A stretch of 64,000 nt of DNA from Eremophila alpestris peregrina. Its lineage: Eukaryota > Chordata > Aves > Passeriformes > Alaudidae. Below, piece by piece: positions 27,601 to 42,600 of this stretch. The stretch lies in contig WMCF01000033.1 in the NCBI GenBank assembly GCA_009792885.1, forward strand, positions 1,863,344 through 1,927,343. Reading direction: 5' to 3'. Under the pieces are notes generated by a model. It searched no databases and was not told the origin of the DNA. It was given only the letters and a program-made list of their open reading frames with translations. The number at the start of each line of letters is the position of its first letter. The stretch's first letter is position 1. The translations under genes and the position numbers were made by a program.

Positions 27601-30600
27601 TTATTGTCGTTGTAAATTGACATAAGGTATGCACCCATCCACCATCAGCAAATAAATTATTCATAACCATGGAATAAAAATTTGTACAAGGAATTTGTTG
27701 TCTTCAATACCCCCACATCACCTCCATCTTTGCAGACAAGGCTGTCACAGAGTGAACCAGATCACCCTAAAGCTCAGTCAGCATTCATGCAGTGAATAGC
27801 ATGAAGGGCAATTGAAGTGAGTCAATATTGATTTAGTGACATAACAAAACAGCAGAAATGTTTATGTTAAGAGTCACACACACACACAACATATATTTAT
27901 ACAAATTAATGTTTTTGATATTTGAATAAATATCTTTCAGATGGAAGGAACAATTATTTTCCACCGAGGGTGGAATTCAGTCCTGATGACCAAATGATAA
28001 GAGATCATTACCAGAGAGGTGTCCCAAGAAATAATTTGGTCCCCAGAAAATGCAGTCTGTTAGAAAGGTGCTAACAACTTTGGAGACTGTCCCAGTAAGC
28101 TAACCCTTACTGGGTTAGTGGGGAGGGGGAATCCTTCTGCAGTCCAACATTCTGTATTGATTAAAAAACAAAGAAAAACACTTCCAAAAATCATTCTATG
28201 TACATTTTAGAGTCAAAATCAAATATAAATCCAGGAGTTAATGTTATGATCCTAGAATTAGTTTAACTTTGAACAATACAAACCATTTCTCCCACCCCTT
28301 CCAGCTAGCAGTTTCTTCCCTCGGTTCTTTCATTCACAGTCTAAACTTTTACTTGAACTACATAAATAGCTGCTAAAAGAACTATCAACCACGTGGATCA
28401 GCTTTTAAATAGGAACATGACACCACCAGTGAGTTATACAACTGTGTGTGAGACAGCAGTGAACTGCTCAATATTGGATTCCCAGGATCTATTCCTGTCA
28501 GAGAGTAGTGTGGTCCAGTGGCTAATGATAGCATAGTGCAATAAATTTGGCCTATTTATCCTGCAAACACTACTGTAAGCTGAATGAAACTTGCTTCTCC
28601 ATTCAACTATGTATAGAAAAGAAGAACTAATGTCAAGCAAAAGAAACCTGGTTCTGCAGTAATGCCTACACAATACATAAAGATTCAGAAATCTCTTCAT
28701 GAAGAGGAATAAAGCAGAGTGTCCTTTTCTGGCCACAGGCCAAACACATCTCCTCTTAAAGCATCCCTCATAAGTGGGTACTGTGGGTGTCAGGTATGCC
28801 AGTTTCCCACAAAAAGGTACAGCATTGTTGGAATGGTACAGTTACACTAAGATTTTATCCCAAATTTAAAATTTTGTAACAGTAGAGAAAAAAAAGCATC
28901 TGTTCTATTTACCAAAATAACACAATTTATTATTTTTTTCACATGACATTAAGCTAAAAGATAGCACACGTGAAACTTGTTTACCTGGATTGTGTCTGGC
29001 AATATACCCAAGTGCCCAAGATGCACCTTCTTTGACTCCAGGGTCAAAATCTTCCAAGCAAATCACCAGCATTTCCAGTGCTCCACATTGAACTAATGCC
29101 TGGGCTAGTTGTGGAGACTGTTTAGCAATTGCTCTTAGCACAAATGCAGCTGTTTTCTTGTAGTAACGCTAGAGAAATCAGAAACAAACAAACAAACTTT
29201 CACTAACATTAAGAAGTTCAAAGCATAATATAGTACAGACATGCCTAAATTGGACTTTTTTAGTAGCAGCAATATCTCATACAGATCCAAATCAGGAACA
29301 CTAGATATCACAAAAACAATGAACCCACAGTTCTTTGGGACAGCTCATGATATGAAATCTGCAGCAAGTGCATAAACAAACAGAAAAAATGAAAGAGCAA
29401 AGAGGATATGGAGGAAAGATAGTAGTCTAGGTAGGTCTGTGTGTTTAAGTGAATAGTGAACAACAAGAGCTGCAGAAACAGTGACTCTTAACATATTTAA
29501 CCAGATTACACAGGTTATGCAGGGCAAGGTCCTAAAATAATTCTACCCAGCTGTAGCACTTCAGAGGTTTCACATTTTCTAAAATAGATATCCTCACAAC
29601 ATCTCTATCAGAAAACACTACTTACATTTGCAAACAGGAAACTCAGACAGAGAGAATTAGACCCAATAAAAGATTTTAGGATCTAAATCTTGAAGTGCCT
29701 AAATACTGCCTAAAACCCACAACTAGGATACTGAAACCCAACCCACCAGCACCCAATACTGAATAACCCTCCATTTTGACCAAGCAGCCTGCAATTTTAC
29801 TGCTGCCTGTGTCCAGAAAAAGCTCACTTTGAACAGGACTAAGCACCCTGGCCCTTTTGTCATAAGAGCAAGGGAAGTCTAAGCTCTTATCTCAATCCTG
29901 CCCACCTCCCTCAGTGCTGGACCAAATAATGTTTTCATTATGTACATATAATACATGACACTGCACACAGCATGGGGTTCCCATGTAAACTGCAGCAGTG
30001 ATTTCTTCTAAAAGCACAGTCTTCCCTCAAAAAGTCACATTTCAGTCTCCTCCCTCAGTTTTATAATTGTCATTAGGATATGGAAGCTGAAGATTAAGTT
30101 TCTTCTACTACCTTACATTTTCAAAATCCAGAGCCCAGTTAAAAGTACTCTGGCCAGAGAAAACCATGTTGTGAGAAAGACACTTCCCCTCCCTCATGAA
30201 GGGCAAGATTCATGGGGACACAAGTAACCTGCTGCTACATCTTCGTGCCTGGAGAATGCCCTCCAGCCTGGGCAGTGACAGATGATCCCTATGGTCAAGC
30301 TCTAGAGGGCTCTCTCTCTGTGTACCAGCTGGCTTTGAGCTCATCCCAAGACGCTTGATTCTCCCCTGCTCTGCACAGGGAGCCTGGGCACTTCACAGTG
30401 CTAGTCCTACTGTCAAAGTACCCAAAATTTAAGCAATGCAAAGCCCACATCCCTTCTGGATCAAGTCCAGAAAAACAAAGAACCACGTGAGTGCTTTTGT
30501 GCATCCTGTAAAGTACCCAAACACTTTCAAAAGCCTGATCTAAAGCACTAAGATATGGCAACAGAACAGCATCTGCAATGGCCCTCCAGGAAACAAAATG

Positions 30601-33600
30601 TACCCAGGCCCACTCCCTGGCCCTAAAGGAAGGTGACACAGCATAACACATCCGTCCACCTAAACTCCTCCTTCCCAAAGCACAATGGCCTCATCTATGC
30701 TACTGGAAACTGTTCCTGCCTTGTGCTACCCCTTAAACCATGTCCAGGCATTGTTGAGTAGTTTGATGGCTGCTATTACTAAAACCACATCAGAGAGCAT
30801 GCTGCTGAATAATGAGCACAGTTATCTTTCAGTGCTCCAACACATGCCCTTACCTTCCTTAGTTTACCAGTACTGATATAATTCCTTTATGTCAAAAATC
30901 CAGTTCTCTAAGTTAAGGTCTACAAGCAGGTACATTAAACATAATTTACAAGCAAAGCATTAAACCTCCTTTAGGAGGAACAGAAGTTAAGGGAAACAGT
31001 ACAGACAAATGGTCAAAACCCTAGATAATGTAAGTTACTGAAAGTTTTGCTGAACTCAATGGAACCATATTTGTTTACATAAGTCTATGTCTGAACAAAT
31101 ATGGGTATGTTGTTTCTGTTAATTAATTATGCTCCTGGCAAAGAAAAACACTTTGTTGTTTTCTTTATTCAAAACACATTCTTTACAAACAAACCATATT
31201 CACAGGCATAGCTGTAAAACTGAATTCTATTCCGTTTAATTGATAAAACATTGATCTGGGATGTCACCCTGTGACTGTTCCCCATAAATCAGCAGACATC
31301 ATTGTGTACTCAGAGAATCTCATTCTTAAATACAGATGTTGATACACTAAAAGTGAATGGAATGGAAAAGGATTTTTGCCTGTGGGAAGTGACAAACTGT
31401 CTGCTTGCTAAACTCTGCATGAACAGGATGAGTTTCCTTCACTTGCCCACAGCCACCAAGGCATAGCAGGCTTTCCATGACCTCACACAAGTCTTGCTCT
31501 TGCTTCCCCTAATTACTCTATCTCAGGGTACTTGAGCTAATTTAGTGAGGGTTTCAAGTTGTAGCAGGGGGTAGTTTCCAAACCAATAGTGAGTAGAGTT
31601 TTGTTCCGCATCTTCCCTTAAAAATAGAAATAAAATAACCAAAATGCTTATAACCTTGTCTAATTAAAATCTTTACTTTCTATACCAGTAGCTTGCCATC
31701 AAAGTTTTTATTTAGCGTTTTCTTTTTCAATTTTAATTTTATAGGCAATTATTCTATATGCACAAATATTATGCAATGAGTACATTTACATCTTTGTTTT
31801 CCTCAAAAGATTGAAAATGAAAATACATGGTTTTCCAAATTATATTTCCATTGAAAACCTACTTTTCTTAAATCAAAGCTGCAATATAAGTATGGTTGTG
31901 ATATCAGTGCACTTAACCCTTTGGCTGTCAGTTTCCAGCTGTTAGGAACTTTACTTGAAAGTATTTCTGTTAATCTAGGTTAGCATCATTTGAAAAATTA
32001 AAGCTGAAAGAGACTTGAATAAAAATGTGAGGAACAGAGTGAAAGAGACTAACAGATTTATTTGCATTGTAATCATGACTGTACTTTTTTGGTTTTGACA
32101 AATATGGAGATAAAAACCTTCCTGTATACTTTCCTGTGTCAGAAGTTTGTTGTTTCTCATGCTACAAATTTTCAAAAGCCTGCATGTGGAGAAACAAAGT
32201 ATTTCATTACAGAAGTTCAGGGTTTTTATATGTATTTCACACGTGTCTGGTATTACAGACAAAACCTAGTCAATTATCACCACACTGCCATAGTGTCTCC
32301 TTTTTGAAGAGGGACCTTTTACAAAGCATCACTCAACATTTTAAAAACGTCACACTGCAATGAATGCATTTCCTATTGTGCATTAAACGGTAACACAATA
32401 TTTTAAAGTCAAGCTTATTTGAAGTCAGACTTAGGCATACAGTACACAGTGATCTCTCAGGGCTTCAAACATACATGCTGCTTTGACTTCAATACATTTA
32501 ATGTCCTATTAGGATAACAGCAGATGCTGATACAGAAGGATTTCCCTTTCCCTTTATAATTGTTAAAAATATTATTTAAGAGAATAATCATGCCTTACAT
32601 TCTCCTCAGGCAATGCACAAATGAGGTGTGGAAGAATGCCTGCCTTCACGACTGCCTCTGCCAGCTCCACATCATACTCAGCAAGTCTCCCAAGAGCCAA
32701 GGCAGTGGTCTGTCGAATACTTGGGACGACATCCAGCAACAGAGGTCTCAGCAAACACACTACACCTGAGTTGTAGCAAGAAGACAAAAGCCAATTTGAT
32801 AAGCAGAAGGTTTTCTAAACATGTGCCTTTGCTCATAAAAACCGATTAAATTACTCTTCCAGGTAACAAGAACATGTAGGAAATCCAGGTGTTCGCTGAA
32901 ATGAAGTTGGCACTTGGATAGCACTGCTGATGTATTTCTGCCCACTTTTCATAGGAACAAAACAGTTCTGAAATATAAAAAAGTCACATGTAGAAATAAA
33001 GTGAATTCAAGTATCTATAAAACACATATTAAAGTTTATACAAGAAAGTAAGCTATATTCAAACATACATAAAATGCACGTGTTACTGTGTGCACAGGAA
33101 ACTCCATCTGGAGATCCCGGTGAGAAGACATTGGCATGTCCCTCATTGAACATGCCCACAGAACCTCTACACAGAACTACACCAAATTACATTTCCTCTG
33201 CTGTACATAATGACTAGTTTGAAGACAAATATCCATAATACATTACACTCAGATAGAAGAGTTGTAGATTTTCTTATCATGTTATTATTTATTATGTGTT
33301 TTCACTGATGTATGAGCTAAGCATTAAAAAATGTGAAAGTAGCAGCAAGGGAAACTAAGAAACCACAGACTGACTGGATAACAAAATGGCAAGTGAAATG
33401 GAGATCATGCAGGGAACCCAACTCCAACCTCACATAGGCAGTGATGGACCCCAAACAGATCACTACCAATCAGGAGAAAAATCTCGATGCTAGGAAAGCA
33501 GATCCATAGACATCCCAGCTCTTGCTCAGTAGTAGAGAAGAAACTTTACCTGCAGAAGTATACAGAGTGCTCAGGATTATTTGGAAAGAGGTAGAAGCTA

Positions 33601-36600
33601 AAGCAGGGGTCATCACTATCCTTCATTTAATACCCTCCACTAGAGTAGAACTGAAAAAGGTTCAGTGAAAGGGAACAAGGATGACCAAAGATGACCAATC
33701 TGAATGTGGAAGCTCTTCCTATTAAACTAAGACTCTTCAGGAGGGATGAAAATGAGATCCAAATGGCTATATAAAGAATGTGATTCATAAGGTCTGCGAA
33801 GGGAAAATTACTTGTATTGTGATCCTTCAAATGTGCTGTCCCTGCAGCAGCCAGCTCCATTTTGGAGCTTTATACCTTAGCCAGAAAGCAGAGGTCTCTA
33901 AAAATAGAGATGTGCTACAACAGAACAACGAACACTCAGAGCTACAGGTATGTTCATATCAGTTCTCTCAGTCCTTTCCATTAGTTTTTTTTTTTACAAA
34001 TATAAAGATCTAGTTGAGCAACAGTGAAAGAAAGCAAGACTTGCCTTCTCAAGGGCTTGTACAGTTATTAGCACTGAACAAAGGCCTTTTGGTGTGACAG
34101 TGCCACAACAGTGCCACTGCCGAATGGCAAGCATCAAACACCCAAGTGTTCAACAGGCACTCCATGAACAAGAAAAAGCTGAGGGCCTCAGAGTAAGGAA
34201 TAGTCCAAAGGGATGGAGGCTTTAACAAGTTACACCTGTAGCATACTTCTTTCTTTAAAAAGAAAAAAAGTAAGTAGAGCAGCAGTAAAATTCTCGCCTT
34301 TATTTTACATCAAAACCAAATTACTCCCAGCAAGAAGAAAATAGCCCCATCATCTATACATGGCTCTGAAGGGGCTGGAAAGGAGGACACAAAAAATTAA
34401 CCAAGGAGACCATGCTGTCCACTTACACATTTTTAGGAAGGTCAATACTCTAGACAGCAGCTGCACTGTCATGAGAGGTACAGCCTCCCAGCATGTTCAC
34501 AAGGCAAAATAACACAGGTTTCAGAGAGACACATAACAAAAACAGAAAAGTAAACTGAACCTATGGAAACAGATCTGTAATATAGCTGGGGCCTGCTCAC
34601 CCTTACGTTAATGCCTCTGGGAGCTGAAAGAGGCCTCCTGTGTACCAAATGACAAAAGATAGATCCTCCAATATTGTAAGATCAATGTGAATTCATTTAG
34701 CACTTTGCAGAAATCACTACTTCAGAATGTGGTCATCATACTGACATCTTCTCATGAATGCTCCATAGCAGGTATAGTGTCATTAGCAAGTTATGCTTCA
34801 TAGCAAAAACCACTAAATACTTTATATGACAAATTAGAAGTAAAAACATATGAGTTGGGGCCAATGCCATGTATCATCTGTTATCTTCTAGCCAGTCATC
34901 TACACCCTTTGTGAGAGGGTGTTTTCTTGTCCTTCCCTCTAACATCAGTTGCATGGACAAACAGCTGCTGAAATTTCTAAGGGGCCCTCACACTGTTCTT
35001 ACAATCTACACTGAACGTATTTCAGTGAAGCAGGAACAGTCAGAAGTAGTTCACTTGTATTTACTGGACAGATATTACTTGACTTGAGATAATATGAAAA
35101 CAAGATTATTTCATAAATAGAAAGGAAAGAAAGGAAGGGGAAAATATAATTTAACTCATGTAAAAGAGCCTGTCAGAAGTGGTTGAGGGAGAGGGAAAGG
35201 AACACTTCAGCATGCGGTGTCCTGACCTTAAAAAAGCCAAGAGCCTGATGGCTGGGACATTAAACCAAGATGTATCAGACAGTTCAATTCTGATGATCTC
35301 AAATCCAGTGAAATTTAAAGAGACTAGAATCACTTTACCCAGGAGCTAGGTCCAGACCATGTGACACACTTCTGACCTTTATGACATACCTAGGCACTGC
35401 AAAATATAAAACCACATTTAATAAGGTTTACATACATATATTACTTGAGTTGTTCCAAATGTGAGATTTATATATTTTGTATTTTCAAGACTAGCTCATA
35501 CAGCTTTCACTTTTGGAAAAGCCTAAAAAGCCTTCAATCAAAAAGCCTTCAATGCTTCCAAGCAGCATTCCATGACCAATGCCTGTCATTTCACGAAAGT
35601 ATAAACCATGTAAAGTTTGGTGATGACATTCAAGCAACAGCACAAAATGTTCTACCGTGAATTACTTTAGCTGGTACAACTTATAGTGAGGAAAGAGATG
35701 AAAAATGAAATGGGAGTTACTGTTTGAAGAAAGGACACAAAATGTTCTAACGGGGTTAGAAAAAAAAAAAAAAAACAGGTTCAGAAGCAACAGCAATTGT
35801 GCTGGTCCTCAAGGAGACTGTATTTTCTTAAAGTCATGTTTGAATGTACAAAGAGACAGCGGACAAATAATTACAATGGAACGAGAGACAAGACAAAGAA
35901 AAAACAATTCCTGGTGCTGTACAAGCCTTACATTAACTTCAAATTAACTGAATTTGAGAGGATTGAGAGAAGTATATGTAGGCCTAGACCATGCCTGTGC
36001 ATGGAACATAATTAAAAGCTTTTCCCTCTACTTCCCACCTTCTCTTAAAACCACTTTCTCCGTGTCAAGATGCTTTCCATCACCTCCAATTACTCTGCAA
36101 GACCAACTGCTTGAGTTTTCACCATTGTCATAATTTCTGTATCTTCAGCAAACCTAGCATTTCTTTCTTTACAGCACTTAGGAAAAAAAAAATTAATTCT
36201 GAGAGTGTGAAAACAGCTTAATGGGGCTTCTACAGTCTCCACTAAAACACCTATAGGAAAGCCAAGATATCCAACCTTTACTTCTATGACTTTTGAACAT
36301 AGTGCTGTAAAGGATGGATGTGCCTGACACAGGATGAGGCTTTCCTGCACTGGGTCCAACCCAGCTCTTTGTTCCAGAGACAGCTGTATTTGGTGACCTC
36401 CTCTATTTGATCTCTTCCTTTCATCTATCCTGTTTACAGCAGTCTACTCCTCCAAAGAGGTCCAAGCCAGGATTCCTATCAGCATTTTTAATTAAATTCA
36501 AATGTATTTAACATTATTTAGAGCAGTAAAATAGGCAAGAACCTTCCAACAACTTCTTTTTATCTCAACCATTCACTCAAGTGAACAGGGCCAGACAGAT

Positions 36601-39600
36601 CATGGAGTAGCAGTGTCTTGTTGCTGGAAACTTTAGAACTCTTTGGTCTTCTTCTAAAGAAGTCTGTTGTGACAGAAGTAGGAAATTCATTAACTCTAAT
36701 TCAAAAGCAACCACACAGAAAGTAAACTACAAAATAAGGCATTTAGACTATTGGACTAGATTTATTTTGGAAGCGTTCCCACTAGCACTCAGAAACTGAG
36801 TAACAGAGAATTACTGCCAAATATTCTCTCTTGCATCACAGAACCTTGACTGACATTGAGCAAGGAATGATTCCCCTTTCTATCCTCAGTTTCCCACTCA
36901 AATCTGTTTCAAAGAATGACACACTTTAGAAGCTGAATCACTCTTAACACACACTTCTCAAGTGGAGCTGTTACATACAGGCCTGATCTACTTTCTTTTA
37001 GCAAGCAAGTGCTGGCTGCTGCCTATCTGGAAAACAAACAAAAAAATCACTCAGGGCAGCAGCAGGTTCCAATTTTTTTTCATTTTAAGTCTCTGTAGCA
37101 AAGAAATAGTCACTATTCCGGAGATAGCAATCTTTGCTTGGCCATTTTGGGGGGAAAACAACCTGGAATTCATGCAAAACACTTCTACCTTCCTCCCATA
37201 CCCATCAAATCTTTGTCAAACTTGACCAGTCACAGGTCAGAGAAACATCATTACTCTGGAAATTCTTTCCATTTCTGTATCTAAAGATGACTACTTCTAC
37301 CTTATCTTCCTCCCTTAAAGGAAAAATAATTTCTATTTTAAAATGTGGAAAAAAGCCATTCTACACTCCTGTTGTCTCTGGACACCCTCTTGTCTTGAAG
37401 ATGCTGTCATTCTAATTTATGCTTTGGACCAAGATAACGTCATCTCATTTTTGTGAGCTACCTGTTACATTTAGAACATTCACAGAGCTGAAATTAGCAC
37501 TCAGACATTCATCATATCAGCTTGACTTTTCAGAGCTCCTCGTGTCAAATTCAGCTGACTTAACAAGGAAATAAAACAGAAATTTAATTCTGCCTCACCC
37601 CAACACCCTATCTTCAACTACCCTTTTCTAGGAGCTGCATAGCAGTAGGTTTTAAATCCTCTACTTAAAACAAATTTTCCAGAAGAGCAGTGAGAGAGAG
37701 TTTTCACACTCACTCGCCTTGACACAGCCTCTTCCAGAGATAGCAGAGTATGCAAGTCTCCAGTACATACTCCTCAAGTGTGACTCCTCACAAGAAAGGA
37801 CTCCTCACATGGACAGTTCCATGCCCAGCACAACTACCATCCTTCAGAGATCACAGGGAACATAAATGCAGTTTGGGAACAGAGACCCTGGCTGATCAAG
37901 TCATTCGTACAGCAACTACCAGATGGTGTGGGACATAATGCAGATTCAGTTTGACAGTATCACTGAAGATTCCTGAAGGATTGAGGAAGAGTAAGTTTCT
38001 CCTCCTTAGATGCCAGACCCTGTTTCTGCATTAATGAAGCAGAACTAATCCTGTTACAAGAGGACAAATTTCTGAAAATACCCCTTCCAGGGCTGTTAGT
38101 GTCCACCATGCAATTGCGCACAGAGACACCAAAACCAAGGTAGTCACAAGGAGCTGCTTCTTTTTAATGTCCACTTGTTGAGACTGAAATTTCTAAAATA
38201 TTCTGGTTTTGACATCTTACTTGCAAATCTCCAGACAGGCCAGGAGACTGAGAAGAAGAGGTATCCTGGAACAGTTGAGCTTTCACTTGACTGAGTTACA
38301 GAAAAAGTCAATCCTCCAGCTTCAGCTGCATTTATTCTGTCATCTCTCTTGTACTTTCCTTAAAACAGCCTCATTCCTCCCTTCATCAGGCACCACAATG
38401 TCATCAAGCCTTTGGGAAAGCCACTCTCCACCCCTGATCTACTACAACTGCAAAGACAACCTTTTGTCTTTCATGCCACATTGCATAATCCTCTCCCACT
38501 TCTCCTCCAGATAAAGCTCAGTAAAGCTTTTAACTCAAAAATATTTTAGAAAACACAAAATCAAAATAAATAAACTAACAACAAAACGAACAAAAAAAAA
38601 AAAAAAAAACCAAAGCTGTGTGCATCCTTTACAAAAGAGGGTACTTAAACTCCATTGTTTAAACTGGTTACTTGGGGGCACTGGAGTCTGCCCATGCCTA
38701 TCCACTTTCAAGATCCAAATGCTCCCAGGCTTTCTATTAAGCACAGTGCTATCAAATTATATTCTTTAATATTATATAAATATGGAACTATATCCTAAAA
38801 TTCCTTCCTAGGGTCTGGTATTGATTACACAGGGCCAAGTGTCCAACTGTCACATTCGAAAATAGTACATTTAAAATACAGACATCAGAAAGAAAAGTTG
38901 AGAAAAGCTTGGACAAAAAGATTCACTGTAATTGGAGGAGGGAAATCAATTAGAACAGCATTTTCTTAAAAATAAAGGCTCCTAAAACAAATCCAGAGAT
39001 TTGGGAAAAAAGCTTTCAAAACCTGTCACCAGTGGAAGAGGTCTGGAGCCAGGAAAGAACAAACACTGATGACAACACCCTTTACCAACAGAAAAACAGA
39101 CCAGTAAACAGGGGAAAGTCTGCCATACCACCAGGGCTGGTGATGGAGCCCCAGTCTAATTCATATAAGCCCTGCCTCCAGGCTTTAGCCTCTTGCCAAC
39201 ATGGGTTGTGTGGAACAGGTACAGGAGAAAAAGCACAGAGGTAAAAGTGGAGGAGAGGGCTCAGGACTGGAGTATAAGGCCTGAGAAGCAGCTTGAAACC
39301 AGGCACAATGGAAGGGAGACCTGGGCTTAGGGCTGTGGGCTGATGGAGTGTGAAGATGGTTGGAAGAGATGCACTGGGAGAGGATCTTCATTTACAGCAC
39401 CATTCTGGAGCTGTCCTGGAACCGTGCAGACTGGCCAGCAAGGCAGAGGAACAGCAGCTGAAGTTATCTGCCCAAGATGATAAAAATACCCCAGCAGCAA
39501 TGTGAAGGGAAGCCAGGTGTGCAGGGCCCCAGAACACAGGCTGCTGCACCACACAGATGTTTTTCCATGTTCCTTTCCCCATGACTACTGTGGCCATTAC

Positions 39601-42600
39601 GCTTAAAAATGTCATTAACCCCAAGAAAGGGGCTAAAGAGCTGATCTTGTAATATCTTTAACGTCAAAGAAGCAAGACTGAAGAGTTTCTTGATCACAAT
39701 GATGGTCTTAAATAAATCACATAGTAAAGGCAACATTCTCATCACCTTATGTTCTAATGCAAGATAAATAAAATAAAATAAAAACTAGTCACATAATCAA
39801 TCAAAAATTAATACCCAGAAGTAATTATTCTGATACATTTATTAATCCTGATTTGTAAATACCTCCAAAAACATCAAAACAAAAATGCAATTTCAAAGGG
39901 GTTGTTTATTTACAGAGCACTGCACTCCACAAGGAAAAAAAAACAGAGAATTAAACCCTCTGTGACTACCACTATTATAAACATATTAGAAGCACTTCAG
40001 ATTTTCTCCTAGCTCGTCTAAAAGACAGACAGCTGCCTAAATCTCAGTGCAAGAATAAGTGCTCAAGTTCATCTGCCATTGTAACTGAAAATAGCCTGTT
40101 TCTGGGATTTTAAATTCTGGAAGGATGAGGGGGTGTGGAGCTGAAGAATGCATTCCAGTACCAAACTTCATGAGCAGTAGCTGCCAAATGAATAGATTTA
40201 TTTTTAAAATGCATATTTAAAGTCATTACTATCAAAGTAACTTCTCCCATTAGTCAGCAGCCCTCAAGAAACAAGATCTGATAAAATGTCTGTCATTGTT
40301 TCATATGTATATTTACTAAATGGAAAAGGTTTGGGAGTTTTGGAGCAGACTTTTCTCCCCAAGTATCAACTAATTAAACATTCAAATGATAAATCCTGCA
40401 ATTATTCATTGTAGTATTTAATCATAAAGAGTAACTTCATCAAAGCAATCAGAGAGCTAGAAAATACATAGGAATGAGTTCCAACAAAAGAATCTCTCTG
40501 ATCATTCCTTGCACTTTCTTGCCACCAGGAAGCTGTTAAGCTCCCAGGCACTAACCCCCCAGGACATTCTTGACCAGGAAAGAACCAGTGCCATGCAAAT
40601 GAGTCAAAGCCCAGGGCCAGATTCCAGTTCCCTGGTTACAACATCTTTGAGATTTCTGCCCAGTGGGAAAAGCAGCTCCAGAACTTGATGAGATACAGAA
40701 GCTTCAGAAGACAGATGCCCTAAGGAAAGGTGGGCTTCCTGTTGGCCCTCTCTGACCTTCTTTTCATCTTCCCACCAGTTTTCCTTACAGGTCTTACATA
40801 GGAGGCTCCACAATAATGGTACCTTAAGGTTTCTCAACAGCCAAGCCAGCATAAGGAACTCGTGCCTCTGATCCTGGCTGCTTGTTCCCCTCCAGACTGC
40901 AGGCTCCAAATGTTCAACAATACCACTGCTTGTACCTGGTTTAATACCACAGAAGCAGGGCTTAGAGGGTAGTACATAATTACTTTTTCAACACTTCCAT
41001 CTTTCATTATGTTAGCATGGTGTCCAGAGACACCTCCACAAAGAATAAGGTCTCAAACTACTATTTATTTTCCTTATAAGATGTTAAGTATTTATCAAAA
41101 TTACTTTTAAAATGGGATATACTGGCTTTATTCCTTGAGCACTCATCTTTCATTCTTATTCCAGGAACATAAACTGAGGCCATTAATACAAGAGTACATA
41201 ACAGTACTTTTGTAAGGATTTTATTTTGTTCAAATTCAAGTCACTGTAATCTTGCCTTCAGCTTCCGCCAGAAAGATATTGAAACCTGACAACTTTTGAG
41301 ATCCAACAAAAGAACCCTGCAAAGTGCCCCTGACTCCTATAGCTAATGGGAAATGACAGCAGACAAAGAATTTTCTCATCTTCTTAAAGCAGCAGTCTCC
41401 AGAAGGGATGGCTAGAATTCTTATTGGCCAGAAGAAACAAGCCCCAAACTCTTTTAAATATAGATTTATACAGAGATACACATATAGACAGGCATCTTTC
41501 TTAAATCATTCCAGCACTCTCTAGATTAAGACAATAAAAGGCACACCAGTTATCTGCTAGTAAGCAATGTCCCAAAAAATTGGTTTTAATAAAAGGATCA
41601 ATTTTATTTGGTGGGAGGTTTTGAAGAAAAACACTTAATCACATATAATTTAGGAGGAGGTTTTAAAACTTTAAAATCTAGCACATCCAGAAAAGGCCAA
41701 AATGAACAGCTGTCATTGTAACTACAAAGTATTTTTAAAGGCACAGGTGGAAAAGATGGTAAAATATTTGTGGGCCATACAAATAAATTGTAACAGCCAT
41801 ATTTGCAGACATTCCCCTCTCATCCAAAAAACTAAAGCTTGTGGAAAAGCAGCTCATGACCAGAAACAGCCAAGTAAGATAATCCACACAAATGCACATT
41901 TCCACATTACTACCCAGAGCCTGATCCTTGCAAATTTAACTTTCAGACCAACACCAGCTGTGTACAGAAGAAACTTTCAGGCCTCTGAACCTATTATTTG
42001 TCCAGCACAAGCAACAAATCAGAACTGAGGTAAAGTTATCAACCAGATCACATCAAAATAGTTATTTTTAAAAGAAATACAATGCAATTAAAGTTAGCTT
42101 ATCACTTTGATTGCTTTCTTAAAATAGAAACTTTCTGCATTTTTAAAATGCTAAGGTGTGAGGAGCCTGCCGATCTGGGACCTTTCTCTGGGAGCTCCTA
42201 AAACCAGGACCGTAAAAGGACTCAGAGGGACCTCTTCATACAAATAAGGCATAAATTATTCCTATAGCCAAGATAGGAATAAGATAGCAATCCCTTTGGC
42301 AAAGAGATCACTTGTATAAAGTACAGCAGTGGCATTAACTCTCTAAAAAATGGAAAACAAAACAAAAAAATCAAGAGCTGCAGCAAGGTAATACAAAAGG
42401 CCTGGTGTCAACATGTCGCTCCCATATAAAAGGAAAAGTTTCCTTAGCAAGAATTTAAGTGCTAGATTTTTTTAATAAAACGATTTTAATAAACAGTTGT
42501 AAATACAATAACAGAAAGTTGTAAATATTAACACCATTGGTTTTCTTTTTCATTTGCTTGTTAGATGTCATTGTATTTGAGAGAAAGACTGCTAGCTTTA

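Larger units (their letters stand above)
22323..28984 (-). other. SPAG6: SPAG6 intron 4 (6.7 kb)
   Basis: AT-rich intron carrying the tRNA-derived SINE at 23,664-23,803 and a degraded CR1-type 3' end near 26,085-26,145. No exon, ORF or RNA gene that I can support is seen in it. Confidence 0.8.
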
